DNA of 64,000 nucleotides, from positions 1,426,001-1,490,000 of the forward strand of contig CATNEN010000008.1 in the NCBI GenBank assembly GCA_950097015.1. Direction: 5' to 3'. The position numbers and the translations under genes are program-made. The stretch's first letter is position 1; every line of letters starts with the position of its first letter. The DNA is from Macrostomum hystrix. Its lineage: Eukaryota; Platyhelminthes; Macrostomidae. Of the stretch, positions 1 through 11,350 are shown piece after piece. The notes under the pieces were generated by a model. That model made no database searches, was not told the DNA's origin, and was given only the letters and a program-made list of their open reading frames with translations.

Positions 1-544
1 GGATGGGGTGAGATGGGACTGGATGGGGTGAGATGAGACTGGATGGGTTAAGATGGGACTGGATAGGTTAGATGGGACTGGATTGGGAAGATATGGGACT
101 GGAGGGGAAGATATGGAACTGGATGGGGCGAGATGAGACTGGATGGGGTGAGATGAGATTGGATGGGGTGAGATGAGACTGGATGGGTTGAAATGGGACT
201 GGGGGGAAGAGATGGGACTGGATGGGGTGAGATGAGACTGGATGGGTTGAGATGGGACTGGATAGGTTAGATGGGACTGGATGGGGTTAGATGAGACTGG
301 ATGGGTTGAGATGAGACTGGATAGGTTAGATGGGACTGGATGGGGTGAGATGAGACTGGTTGGGCTGAGATGGGACTGGATAGATTAGATGGGACTGGAT
401 GGGGTGAGATGAGACTGGATTGGGAAGATATGGGACTGGAAGGGAAGAGATGGAACTGGATGGGGTGAGATGAGACTGGATGGGGTGATATGGGACTGTA
501 GGGGAAGCGATGGGACTGGAAGGGGAATAGATGGGACTGGGGAA
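1..544. repeat. Minisatellite, ~20-bp G-rich unit
   Basis: Tandem copies of a unit close to ggatggggtgagatgggact, with variants such as gatgagact and gataggtta. The array is already running at base 1, so its true length is unknown. The plus strand is G/A-rich with many GGG/GGGG runs. Open frames on the opposite strand (Pro/Ser/His-rich) are repeat artefacts. Confidence 0.95.
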
Positions 545-1073
545 TACATTACAGCGAAAGCTGACAAGCAGGTATGGATGGCAAATAATGTTTGACACTT
601 CGCTCCGGCCATAGCGGATGGCGGACTCTGATAATTAAAAGCATTCTCCCACTGTCCTCAATCGGAAGTTTGATCCCCAGTCGCACAACAAGTTGGAGTC
701 AGAATCAGTCCTCGTCACACTCGAGTCAGAGTATTGAGAATTAGTTAAGAATTCTGCGTCGGGTCACGAACAGAACTCAGTTTTAATGTGGTGTCGCGCG
801 TGTCCCAACACCATAGCTTTGAGAAGCAGCAATTCTATTATCTTTATTGTGTTATTATTAACAATTTTTATGAATATTTAAGATTCGCGCCATGGCAGTT
901 AGAAATTTTTCCAGAATTGTCACGCACTGTAGATTTATTTTATTGTCTGCATTGTAGCTCCGATAGTAACCAAAATTTTGTCTGTTTAATAGCATTTTGA
1001 GAGTTTGAAATTTCGCAGATTTCTAATTTTGTCAGGCACTGATTTTTAATAATTTATTTTATGAACATTTCTT
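545..1073. other. Unique spacer, no gene seen
   Basis: Mixed-composition sequence between two arrays. A 70-codon open frame at 788-1000 has no recognisable domain, and I see no RNA gene or mobile element. Confidence 0.5.
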
Positions 1074-1996
1074 ATTGATCTCATGAGAATGAGAATGAGT
1101 GATTCAGTGTCATTTCTCACTGATCTCATGAGAATGAGAATGAGTGATTCAGTGTCATTTCTCATTGATCTCATGAGAATGAGTGATTCAGTGTCATTTC
1201 TCACTGATCTCATGAGAATGAGTGATTCAGCGTCATTTCTCACTGATCGCATGAGAATGAGTGATTCAGCGTCATTTCTCACTGATCTCATGAGAATGAG
1301 TGATTCAGTGTCATTTCTCACTGATCTCATGAGAATGAGTGATTCAGCGTCATTTCTCACTGATCTCATGAGAATGAGTGATTCAGTGTCATTTCTCACT
1401 GATCTCATGAGAATGAGTGATTCAGTGTCATTTCTCACTGATCTCATGAGAATGAGTGATTCAGTGTCATTTCTCATTGATCTCATGAGAATGAGTGATT
1501 CAGTGTCATTTCTCACTGATCTCATGAGAATGAGTGATTCAGTGTCATTTCTCACTGATCTCATGATAATGAGTGATTCAGTGTCATTTCTCACTGATCT
1601 CATGATAATGAGTGATTCAGCGTCATTTCTCACTGATCTCATGAGAATGAGTGATTCAGTGTCATTTCTCACTGATCTCATGATAATGAGTGATTCAGCG
1701 TCATTTCTCACTGATCTCATGAGAATGAGTGATTCAGTGTCATTTCTCACTGATCTCATGAGAATGAGTGATTCAGTGTCATTTCTCACTGATCTCATGA
1801 GAATGAGTGATTCAGTGTCATTTCTCACTGATCTCATGAGAATGAGTGATTCAGTGTCATTTCTCACTGATCTCATGAGAATGAGTGATTCAGTGTCATT
1901 TCTCATTGATCTCATGAGAATGAGTGATTCAGTGTCATTTCTCATTGATCTCATGAGAATGAGTGATTCAGTGTCATTTCTCATTGATCTCGTGAG
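1074..1996. repeat. 39-bp minisatellite, about 23 copies, open on both strands
   Basis: Highly regular 39-bp units containing gagtgattcagtgtcatt. The first two copies have an extra gaatga. Because 39 is a multiple of three and the unit lacks stops in the relevant frames, both strands read open for over 300 codons as a 13-residue repeat. That alone is not evidence of a gene. Each unit contains the inverted arms TCAGTG and CACTGA separated by 8 nt, so single strands can form a hairpin per unit. Confidence 0.95.
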
Positions 1997-2653
1997 ATTT
2001 CTTACGAGCGTATCCCACAGAACTCATAAATACGGGCTTGTTATTGCTTTCAGACAAAAAACTAAGAATTAATATGTTAGTGGAAATACCAAACAAAAGC
2101 TACTTTTCTCCTATTCCTCTCTTTAATTGAAAGCCGGGTCAGTTACAAATACCTGTGCTTGAACTACTGAACAAAAAAATAGACATGGAAAAAAGTTGTC
2201 AAAGACATATTCTTCAATTACGTTTTTATCTAGGGTGTGTGTGTGTCCGTTCTCATCTCGCCACGTGACCGCAGCTTGTTGGGATCGACTTTGGTCTTTG
2301 TTTCTGGTCTTTGTTTCTGGGCCTTTTTGTCTTTACTGTACAGTAGTAGTTCCACACTGATTTCAGACTGTATGGCAACTATTTTTTTATAGTCTATGGT
2401 AATTGGAGGTCAGCTGGGCGAGAATAGAGAGAGGGCCATTCTCATTGAAAAGCAACTGACCCAGTTCTCACGGCTCATTGATCCCGGCTCTCGTTTGTTA
2501 GAAAACACACTCATGAGTGATAAGTGTCTAGTAACTTTTTTTACTGAAGGATTTCCTAATTAAATAGCTATTTTCTATATGGTTAAGGCCTAGATATCTG
2601 TGTAGACTCTGGAAGATTCTATATAGCTTGGGGAGATTCCCGCTTGTGACGAT
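1997..2653. other. Unique spacer with short GT run
   Basis: AT-rich intergenic sequence with a short (GT)n run near 2236. A degenerate start of the next array appears from about 2609. No gene was recognised. Confidence 0.5.
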
Positions 2654-2875
2654 ACTAGCTTCAGAAGATTCCAGCTTGTGAAGATTCCAGCTTGTGAAGA
2701 TTCTAGCTTGTGCAGATTCCAGCTTGTGAAGATTCTAGCTTGTGAAGATTCCAGCTTGTGAAGATTCCAGCTTGTGAAGATTCCAGCTTGTGAAGATTCC
2801 AGCTTGTGAAGATTCCAGCTTGTGAAGATTCCAGCTTGGGAAGATTCCAGTTTGGGAAGATTCCAGCTTGTGAAT
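2654..2875. repeat. 16-bp minisatellite with GAAGATTC cores
   Basis: About 14 copies of gaagattccagcttgt, degenerate at the left edge. Each unit contains GAAGATTC, which matches the inverted GAAnnTTC pair of heat-shock elements. Confidence 0.9.
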
Positions 2876-3639
2876 ATTCTGGATTTTTATTGCATGTCGC
2901 TTGAAATTCTTTAGCAATTAAAAAAGAGTAGGCAAAGAGATTAACGTCAAAGAAGAATTTCTTTTGTTTTGTTGCTAGTGTGTCTTTTTATCCCGATTTT
3001 CCAGTTCCGTGAGTATATCTAGGCGGCCGCCAGTGATCTTAGCATTGTTCGAGCATTGAAAAATACAAGGAACTTAAGAATAGCGGTTAATTATTTGGAA
3101 GATAAAAAAATTGATGGGAAAACATTTAATACTGGCGATGCGCACTTGCCCTACAGTGCCGGAGCTAATTATAGACAATTAAATCAAGCATTCGATTTCA
3201 GAATTTCAGAACGAATTCAGCTCTAACCTCTGCGGTCCTACGCAAATAGCGTTAAAGAAGAGCTGCTCCGCAAAACCCAGTTGCTAGGGGGCCCGGGACT
3301 GGGCTAGGTGGGTGCTCTATGGGCTGAGGAGGGGAGTCAAATGGTGCCAATCTGCCTACCAGCATTGGCTGAGACAGGGCAATTCAACTCGTCTCACATT
3401 TCACGTGGCCGGCTGGGCCCCCTACCAACAACCCCACCGCCTCATCCCAAGCTGCTGCGGGCTTGGGAAATAGGAAAATCTTCTTTTTATATCACGAAGC
3501 GTTCGTTGGAGCAGAAGAAAGAATATACTTTTCTAACAGGAAATAAGAAGTGAGATTTCTGAAAATTGGGACACGATGGTGCCCGCATCGATTGATTTTT
3601 TGTAATATTCCATTTTGGTGCTGCTTTTAGGAATAAGAA
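2876..3639. other. Unique spacer, no gene seen
   Basis: Contains a GC-rich patch at about 3285-3470 and an 81-codon open frame at 3308-3553 without recognisable domains. No RNA gene or transposon ends were found by eye. Confidence 0.45.
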
Positions 3640-4212
3640 GAGAGAGAGGAGGGGAAGAAAATCGGGAGGAATAAGAGGAGAGATGGGAGGGGAAGAAAAT
3701 ATGGAGGAGTAAGAGGAGAGATGGAAGGGGAAGAAAATCGGGAGGAATAAGAGGAGAGATGGAAGGGGAAGAAAATCGGGAGGAATAAGAGGAGAGATGG
3801 GAGGGGAAGAAAATGGGAGGAATAAGAGGAGAGATGGGAGGGGAAGAAAATGGGAGGAATAAGAGGAGAGATGGGAGGGGAAGAAAATCGGGAGGAATAA
3901 GAGGAGAGATGGGAGGGGAAGAAAATCGGGAGGAATAAGAGGAGAGATGGGAGGGGAAGAAAATCGGGAGGAATAAGAGGAGAGATGGGAGGGGAAGAAA
4001 ATCGGGAGGAATAAGAGGAGAGATGGGAGGGGAAGAAAATCGGGAGGAATAAGAGGAGAGATGGGAGGGGAAGAAAATCGGGAGGAATAAGAGGAGAGAT
4101 GGGAGGGGAAGAAAATCGGGAGGAATAAGAGGAGAGATGGGAGGGGAAGAAAATCGGGAGGAATAAGAGGAGAGATGGGAGGGGAAGAAAATCGGGAGGA
4201 ATAAGAGGAGAG
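3640..4212. repeat. 38-bp polypurine minisatellite
   Basis: About 15 copies of a 38-bp unit that includes gggaggggaagaaaatcggg; a few units are shortened. The plus strand is almost pure purine. The 245-codon minus-strand open frame cycles through all three frames of the unit and is a repeat artefact. Confidence 0.95.
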
Positions 4213-4659
4213 AGGAGGCAGAGAGAGGGAGAAGAGGAGAAGAGAAATAGGAGAGAAGAGGAGAGGAGAGAGGAGAGGAGGTAAGGGAGAATATTAGAAA
4301 TCAAAAACGGAATCTGCAGGCATCCATGGTGCCGTCCGACAGGCGTATTTGTTATAGCTCGCATTTATGCAGGCTAGATCCATAACTGAGCTCTGAGAAA
4401 CGTGACACGAAAACTTCTAGCAATAAAATGATTGCTTTGCTTTGAATGGGTACTAACTAAAAATTTGACTCATCCACGTGGATCAGCGGCAACATCTGCT
4501 TCGGCAAGCCATTCACGATGACTGTTGCACGTTGCATTTTTGACAGCAGCACTGCTTAATCTTCCCCATTCATACAGATTCTTTCCCATTTCCTCCATTC
4601 CTATCTATTTTTCAATTCTTACACGATCTTACTCCTTTTATCTATTATTTACCTATATA
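4213..4659. other. Spacer between arrays
   Basis: A purine-rich edge (gaggagaagag type) lasts to about 4285, then unique sequence with no recognisable gene. Confidence 0.45.
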
Positions 4660-5420
4660 CTCCATTACTCCCCGATCTTCCCCATTCTTCACCATTACTC
4701 CCCATTCTTCCCCAGTCTCCCCGACTACTCCCCATTGCTCTCCATTCTTCCCCAGTCTCCTTCCCTTACTCCCCATTCTTCCCCAGTCCCCCACTACTTC
4801 CCATTCTTCCCCATTCTTCCCCACTACATCCCATTCTTCCCCAGTCTCCCCAATTACTCCCCATTCTTCCCCAGTCTCCCCAATTACTCCCCATTCTTTC
4901 CATAGTCTCCCCCACTACTCCCCATTGCTCTCCATTCTTCCCCCAGTCTCCTCCCCTTACTCCCCATTCTTCCCTAGTCCCCCCACTACTTCCCATTCTT
5001 CCCCAGTCTCCCCAATTACTCCCCATTCTTCTCCAGGCTCCCCCACTACTTCCCATTCTTCCCCAGTCTCCCCCACTACTTCCCATTCTTCCCCAGTCTC
5101 CCCCACTACTTCCCATTCTTCCCCAGTCTCCCCAATTACTCCCCATTCTTTCCCCAGTCTCCCCCACTACTTCCCATTCTTCCCTAGTCTCCCAAATTAC
5201 TCCGCATTCTTCCCCAGTCTCCCCCACTACTTCCCATTCTTCCCCAGTCTCCCCCACTACTTCCCATTCTTCCCCAGTCTCCCCCACTACTTCCCATTCT
5301 TCCCCAGTCTCCCCCACTACTTCCCATTCTTCCCCAGTCTCCCCCATTACTCCCCATTCTACTCCAGGCTCTCCCATTACTCCCCATTCTTCCCCTATCA
5401 ACCCCATTACTCCACATTTA
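4660..5420. repeat. 30-bp polypyrimidine minisatellite
   Basis: About 25 copies of a 30-bp unit including cttccccagtctccccca, with shorter and longer variants at the left. It encodes open repeats on both strands because 30 is divisible by three. The plus strand is nearly free of G. Confidence 0.95.
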
Positions 5421-6265
5421 TTCGAATGTTAGAAAATTTCCGATAGCAACTGGAATAACAATTCCAATCCCATAAATTAGTTTTGGCCCTTTTATTCTTG
5501 TCTTTTATCCTCATCTTCTAAGCGAGCCATTTCCGCGCGAGAAAAAAATAGGAAAACACGAAATCAATTCGAAGAAATGAACTTTTAAACCAAGCCGAAC
5601 TTTTCGTCCGCTCGCCTAGACAAATGAAAGATGGGAAAAATTGTAGGTTAAATACCCTGCCTCATCTCCCCCCTGGTTTCAACACCTCTCCAATCTCTCG
5701 CACTAGCCTGGGTCCATCATTAATGAAAGCTATTCGAATGCACAAGTGTCATTGAGCTAACACTGGCCAAACAACTTGAAGTGGTGCCTCAGAACCCTCG
5801 AGGGGATAAAACAGGAGGCTGGGGGAAAAGCATTGGGGAAACAAAGAGAGACATAAAGCGGCTACTTAAAATTGAATCCAGGCAGAGTTCTATTGTTATC
5901 GACAAATCATTTTCCCATAGATAAAGAGGATCCAAAAGCAGCTTCCGTGTCCGGGAGGGGGGTGGTCTGTTGCCACCCGCTGTTAAAGTCGGTGATTTTC
6001 GGGACATTTTTAAAGAAATGGCCTTTGGGCGAAGGCGAGGCGAGGTATACTATACGCGCGCGCGTGGATGTGGGCGCCCGGACATTCGGGGCGAGGGAGA
6101 CACTATGGCGATGGTGTTGAAGGAACCTTTATTTATTCTACTACTGTGAGTGTGCTCAGGGTATAGTTGGCCTCAGTAATTAAGATTTTGGCCAGTTTAA
6201 GTGGATCGATGTTATTTTTGTTCTTTGTTCTTGCAGGTTTCAGAAATTCTAAACTTGTTTTTGAA
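5421..6265. other. Unique spacer, no gene seen
   Basis: Mixed composition. Short open frames (72 and 82 codons) overlap on opposite strands without a domain. There is an alternating CG/CA stretch near 6051-6063. Confidence 0.45.
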
Positions 6266-6664
6266 GTTCCAGAAGTTAAGGAATTCAGAAGTTAAGGAAT
6301 TCAGAAGTTAAGGAATTCAGAAGTTAAGGAATTCAAAAGTTAAGGAATTCAAAAGTTAAGGAATTCAGAAGTTAAGGAATTCAGAAGTTAAGGAATTCAG
6401 AAGTTAAGGAATTCAAAAGTTAAGGAATTCAAAAGTTAAGGAATTCAAAAGTTAAGGAATTCAAAAGTTAAGGAATTCAGAAGTTAAGGAATTCAAAAGT
6501 TAAGGAATTCAGAAGTTAGGGAATTCAGAAGTTAAGGAATTCAGAAGTTAAGGAATTCAGAAGTTAGGGAATTCAGAAGTTAAGGAATTCAGAAGTTAAG
6601 GTATTCAGAAGTTAAGGAATTCAGAAGTTAGGGAATTCAGAAGTTAGGGAATTCAGAAGTTAAG
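6266..6664. repeat. 16-bp minisatellite with GAATTC in each unit
   Basis: About 25 copies of aagttaaggaattcag with A/G variants at two positions (caaaag or cagaag, taagg or taggg). Nearly every unit contains the GAATTC palindrome. Confidence 0.95.
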
Positions 6665-7184
6665 CATCGCTGTCTTAATTTCTTCTTATCGTTTCTCAAA
6701 CACGCAGCAGTCTTAACTCAAACTATACTCAGAAGCGAGACAGTCAAAAAATGTCTTGGCCTTTGACCTGGGATTGAGGTTTTGCAAGAAGCTATTGGCT
6801 GCAGTTCGACCCAGTGTTATCATGCTATACGTGGGTCTACAGGTATCTCTCTGTTGGGATTTGTAGTTGAAATATCCTAATCTTTTCTTGCTTATCAGTG
6901 TGGGATTTTATAACAATGTTTTGAGGATGTGTAAACATTCTATATTTCATGTTGAAAATAATCATTTGAATTGCTTCTGTTATCAGTGTGATAGCTCGTA
7001 GGCGAAATATACATTTTGATCAATAATGTTCATAGAAGCTTGTGCGCCCTGTTCTTGTGAAGATTTTTGGCCTTAACAAATTTATTTTTATCTTTGTAAA
7101 TTTGTTAGAAACTTGTCGAATTTTTTGTCGTTGAGAATTACAAGTACTTAACTAGAGATAAAGGTTTATAGAAAGAATATTATT
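6665..7184. other. Unique AT-rich spacer
   Basis: No open frame above 60 codons and no RNA gene or element recognised. Confidence 0.5.
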
Positions 7185-8140
7185 AGTGAGAGAACAGGAT
7201 GGGTGAGAGAGAAGATGATGGGTGAGAGAAGAGGATGTGTGAGAGAAGAGGATGGGTGAGAGAAAAGAGGATGTGTGAGAGAAGATGATGGGTGAGAGAG
7301 AAGAGGATGTGTGAGAGAAGATGATGGGTGAGAGAGAATAGGATAGGTGAGAGAGATGAGAATGTGTGAGAGAGAAGAGGATGGGTGAGAGAGAAGAGGA
7401 TGGGTGAGAGAGAGGAGGATGGGTGAGAGAGAGGAGGATAGGTGAGAGAGAAGAGGATAGGTGAGAGAGAAGAGGATGGGTGAGAGAGAAGAGGATGGGT
7501 GAGAGAGAAGATGATGGGTGAGAGAGAAGAGGATGGGTGAGAGAGAAGAGGATGGATGAGAGAGAAGAGGATGGGTGAGAGAGAAGAGGATGGGTGAGAG
7601 AGAAGAGGATGGGTGAGAGAGAAGAGGATGGATGGGTGAGAGAGAAGAGGATGGGTGAGAGAGAAGATGATGGGTGAGAGAGAAGATGATGGGTGAGAGA
7701 GAATAGGATGGGTGAGAGAGAAGAGGATGGATGGGTGAGAGAGAAGAGGATGGATGGGTGAGAGAGAAGAGGATGGGTGAGAGAGAAGAGAATGGATGGG
7801 TGAGAGAGAAGAGGATGGATGGGTGAGAGAGAAGAGGATGGGTGAGAGAGAAGATGATGGGTGAGAGAGAAGATGATGGGTGAGAGAGAATAGGATGGGT
7901 GAGAGAGAAGAGGATGGATGGGTGAGAGAGAAGAGGATGGATGGGTGAGAGAGAAGAGGATGGGTGAGAGAGAAGAGAATGGATGGGTGAGAGAGAAGAG
8001 GATGGATGGGTGAGAGAGAAGAGGATGGATGGGTGAGAGAGAAGAGGATGGGTGAGAGAGAAGAGGATGGATGGGTGAGAGAGAAGAGGATGGATGGGTG
8101 AGAGAGAAGAGGATGGGTGAGAGAGAAGAGAATGATAGGA
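7185..8140. repeat. 19/23-bp polypurine minisatellite with internal duplication
   Basis: Units of gatgggtgagagagaagag (19 bp) mixed with 23-bp units that carry an extra gatg. Runs of the same unit order recur near 7640-7830 and 7820-8010, showing that multi-unit blocks have been duplicated. The 332-codon minus-strand open frame is a repeat artefact. Confidence 0.95.
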
Positions 8141-9289
8141 AGAGAGACATGAGAATAGTTTACAGTTTAGAATGTCAAAGCGAGTTATTTAGGATGTCCT
8201 AGAGCTAGTTCCAGCAGTTCAGTCCAATGTCAGTTGAATCGCCCAATTAATATATAATCAAAACAAAGAAAATGCGTGGGTCCGCAGATCCCAAAATGCT
8301 ATCTGCTTTTATCCAGTGTTATCCAACCAAGTCAAAGTTAAAAGCAGCACTTAACACATGGTCTATCTAACCGTCTGCAACCTCTGCTATTAAAAGCACT
8401 GACAGCACTTGACCGTATGCTGTTATTGAAAGTTGTCAATGCTATAGAAGGATCAGACAGATGCCCACACATGCGCATTAAACCTTCTCTTTAATCCCCG
8501 TGAAGTTGGTAGAAAATCTCTATTGTCAAACGATCAATAGAAGGTAAAGGAAGTAGGAAAAACACACACACACACCCACCCGTTGCGCAAGTGTAACAGA
8601 TCTCCGTGAATCTCAGTGAATCAGGTCCTTCTATAAGTGTGAGTGTGTGGCCCAAATATATAGCTCGCTGACTGAACAAAACTCAGGTTTTCGGGTGGCA
8701 AAAGGTACTTAAAATATTGACCATTAACTTTTTATTTTCTTGCTCTAAACCTGGAGACCTCCACCACTCACTAACACGCAATGCCCTGAGTGACTTTCTG
8801 TGTTTGTCTTTCACTTCAGCCAAAGGCCACTCGACTGCGGCACGAGGGCAGCTCGCGCAATGCCGGTTGGGTCAGTGGCTTCAGGACTCTATGGCCTGAG
8901 AATTCGACTCAAGTCAAATATTGCGTTTGAAAACGAAATCTGCTGGTGGCCCCCGCTCTCGCTCTCTCTCCCTCTCTTGTCCTCCACCTCCGGAGCCACT
9001 TAAACCAGCCGAAAGATCTAGGCCATGACAACATCGGACACCTGGCCATTAGGAGGTATGGGGCTGGATCTCTGCCCGCAGATTTTTAGCCACGATTTTA
9101 TGAAGTCAAACCGAAACTATGAAACTAAAAACATGGGAATCGCGTGGAGCCACGCAATAGGCGATGGCTTTGATCCATTTTTATGTTTATTCATATATTA
9201 CACATTTTTCATATCGTACAACAACACTATTTCTATTTAATTGGTTCTCTCTCACTCTCTTTATTTATCACCCAATCCTCTCGCCCATG
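8141..9289. other. Unique spacer, no gene seen
   Basis: A CA run lies at about 8563-8575. Several 60-70 codon open frames have no domain. No exon with plausible splice sites was recognised. Confidence 0.45.
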
Positions 9290-10050
9290 ATTTTATCCTT
9301 CCTTCTTCCCTTCTTCTTTCTTCCCCTATTCTTCCTCCCCTTCCTTCTTACCCTTTCTCCCTTTCATCTCCGCTTTCCTTCCCCATCTTCCTTCTCCCCT
9401 CTTCCTCCCCCCTCTTCCTTCTCCCATCTTCCTTCTCCCCTCTTCCTTCCATCTCTTCCTTCTCCCCTTTTCCTTCCCCCTCTTCCTTCTCCCCTCTTCC
9501 TTCTCCCATCTTCCTTCTCCCCTCTTCCTTCCCCCTCTTCCTTCTCCCATCTTCCTTCTCCCCTCTTCCTTCTCCCCTCTTCCTTCCCCCTCTTCCTTCT
9601 CCCCTCTTCCTTCTCCCCTCTTCCTTCTCCCATCTTCCTTCTCCCCTCTTCCTTCCCCCTCTTCCTTCTCCCATCTTCCTTCTCCCCTCTTCCTTCTCCC
9701 CTCTTCCTTCCCCCTCTTCCTTCTCCCCTCTTCCTTCTCCCCTCTTCCTTCTCCCCTCTTCCTTCCCCCTCTTCCTTCTCCCCTCTTCCTTCTCCCCTCT
9801 TCCTTCTCCCATCTTCCTTCTCCCCTCTTCCTTCCCCCTCTTCCTTCTCCCATCTTCCTTCTCCCCTCTTCCTTCTCCCCTCTTCCTTCCCCCTCTTCCT
9901 TCTCCCATCTTCCTTCTCCCCTCTTCCTTCTCCCCTCTTCCTTCCCCCTCTTCCTTCTCCCCTCTTCCTTCTCCCATCTTCCTTCTCCCCTCTTCCTACT
10001 CCCTTCTTCTTCTTCCTTATTTTTTCCCTTATTCCTTCTCCCCTGTTCCT
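9290..10050. repeat. 14-bp polypyrimidine minisatellite
   Basis: About 50 copies of cttccttctcccct with 13-bp variants and a ccat/ccct alternation. The plus strand contains no G over most of the array. Long open frames on both strands (up to 320 codons, Leu/Pro/Ser or Arg/Glu/Gly/Lys) are repeat artefacts. Confidence 0.95.
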
Positions 10051-10621
10051 TGATCATTTAACTGTTTTTCAATCCTTTTCTTCTCTAACTCTCCTTCCGA
10101 TTCATCATTCCATCTTTATATATTGAAAAAAACGGCAAGAAAGGCCAGTAAGTCTGTTACTTTCTGACCGCCTTCTGGCGTGTCCTCCAGTTTGAGCACC
10201 CGCTGAGTTAAGAAAAAAATCGACTCTTTACTCCAAAGCTGTCGATTCGTAGATCTAGTCTAACCTTCCATCTATCTGTCATCCTGATTGACTATTTTAT
10301 GCCCGGCGCACAATCCCAAGTCTATTAATTTGCTCCACAAGTGGCCGAAACATCCATTGTCACCTCCACTGTGAAAACTGATGACTATGAAGAAGCACCA
10401 CTGACTTTTTTATTACTCTCCAGACTCACCCGGAGAAAAATGAGCTATCCAATTTGCACCTGCAGGCTCGTCCTCATATCAATCATTTCATTTTGGCAAT
10501 TATCAGCCGTTAAAATATCTGAAGACACGATTTTGGGATAATTAGATTCAAATCCTTCTCTATGAGATTTGGTTTGACTCCTAAAAATGATAATAAACGC
10601 GAAAAGGGATCTTTCAATTAT
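10051..10621. other. Unique spacer, no gene seen
   Basis: Two overlapping 64-66 codon open frames on opposite strands; nothing recognisable. Confidence 0.45.
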
Positions 10622-11350
10622 AGGGATGGGAAATCTCATGAATTGGAAATCTCTGGAGGATGGGAAATCTCATGAATTGGAAATCTCTGGAGGATGGGAA
10701 ATCTCATGAATTGGAAATCTCTGGAGGATGGGAAATCTCATGAATTGGAAATCTCTGGAGGATGGGAAATCTCTGGAGGATGGGAAATCTCTGGAGGATG
10801 GGAAATCTCTGGAGGATGGGAAATCTCTGGAGGATGGGAAATCTCTGGAGGATGGGAAATCTCTGGAGGATGGGAAATCTCTGGAGGATGGGAAATCTCT
10901 GGAGGATGGGAAATCTCTGGAGGATGGGAAATCTCTGGAGGATGGGAAATCTCATGGAATGCGAAATCTCTGGAGGATGGGAAATCTCTGGAGTATTGGA
11001 AATCTCTGGAGGATGGGAAATCTCATGAATTGGAAATCTCTGGAGGATGGGAAATCTCATGAATTGGAAATCTCTGGAGGATGGGAAATCTCATGAATTG
11101 GAAATCTCTGGAGGATGGGAAATCTTAGGGAATTGGAAATCTCTGGATGATGGGAAATCTCTGGAGGATGGGAAATCTCTGGATGATAGGAAATCTCTGG
11201 ATGATAGGAAATCTCTGGAGGATGGGAAATCTCTGGAGGATGGGAAATCTCTGGATGATGGGAAATCTTTGAAGGATGGGAAATATCTGAAGGATGGGAA
11301 ATATCTGGAGGACGGGAAATCTCAAGGAATGGGAAATCTCAGGGAATAGG
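10622..11350. repeat. 18-bp minisatellite with mixed variants
   Basis: About 40 copies of ggatgggaaatctctgga. The central part is near-perfect; the flanks alternate with a catgaattggaaatctc variant and, on the right, a gatgat variant. The length is a multiple of three, so all long open frames here are repeat artefacts. Confidence 0.95.

Noticed and set aside
1083-2072. 329-codon plus-strand and 312-codon minus-strand open frames
   Set aside because: Both are read-throughs of a stop-free 39-bp repeat; being open on both strands shows a repeat artefact, not a gene.
10622-11350. NF-kappaB-like sites (gggaaatctc) in the 18-bp array
   Set aside because: The last two bases do not fit the GGGRNWYYCC consensus, so I do not claim it.
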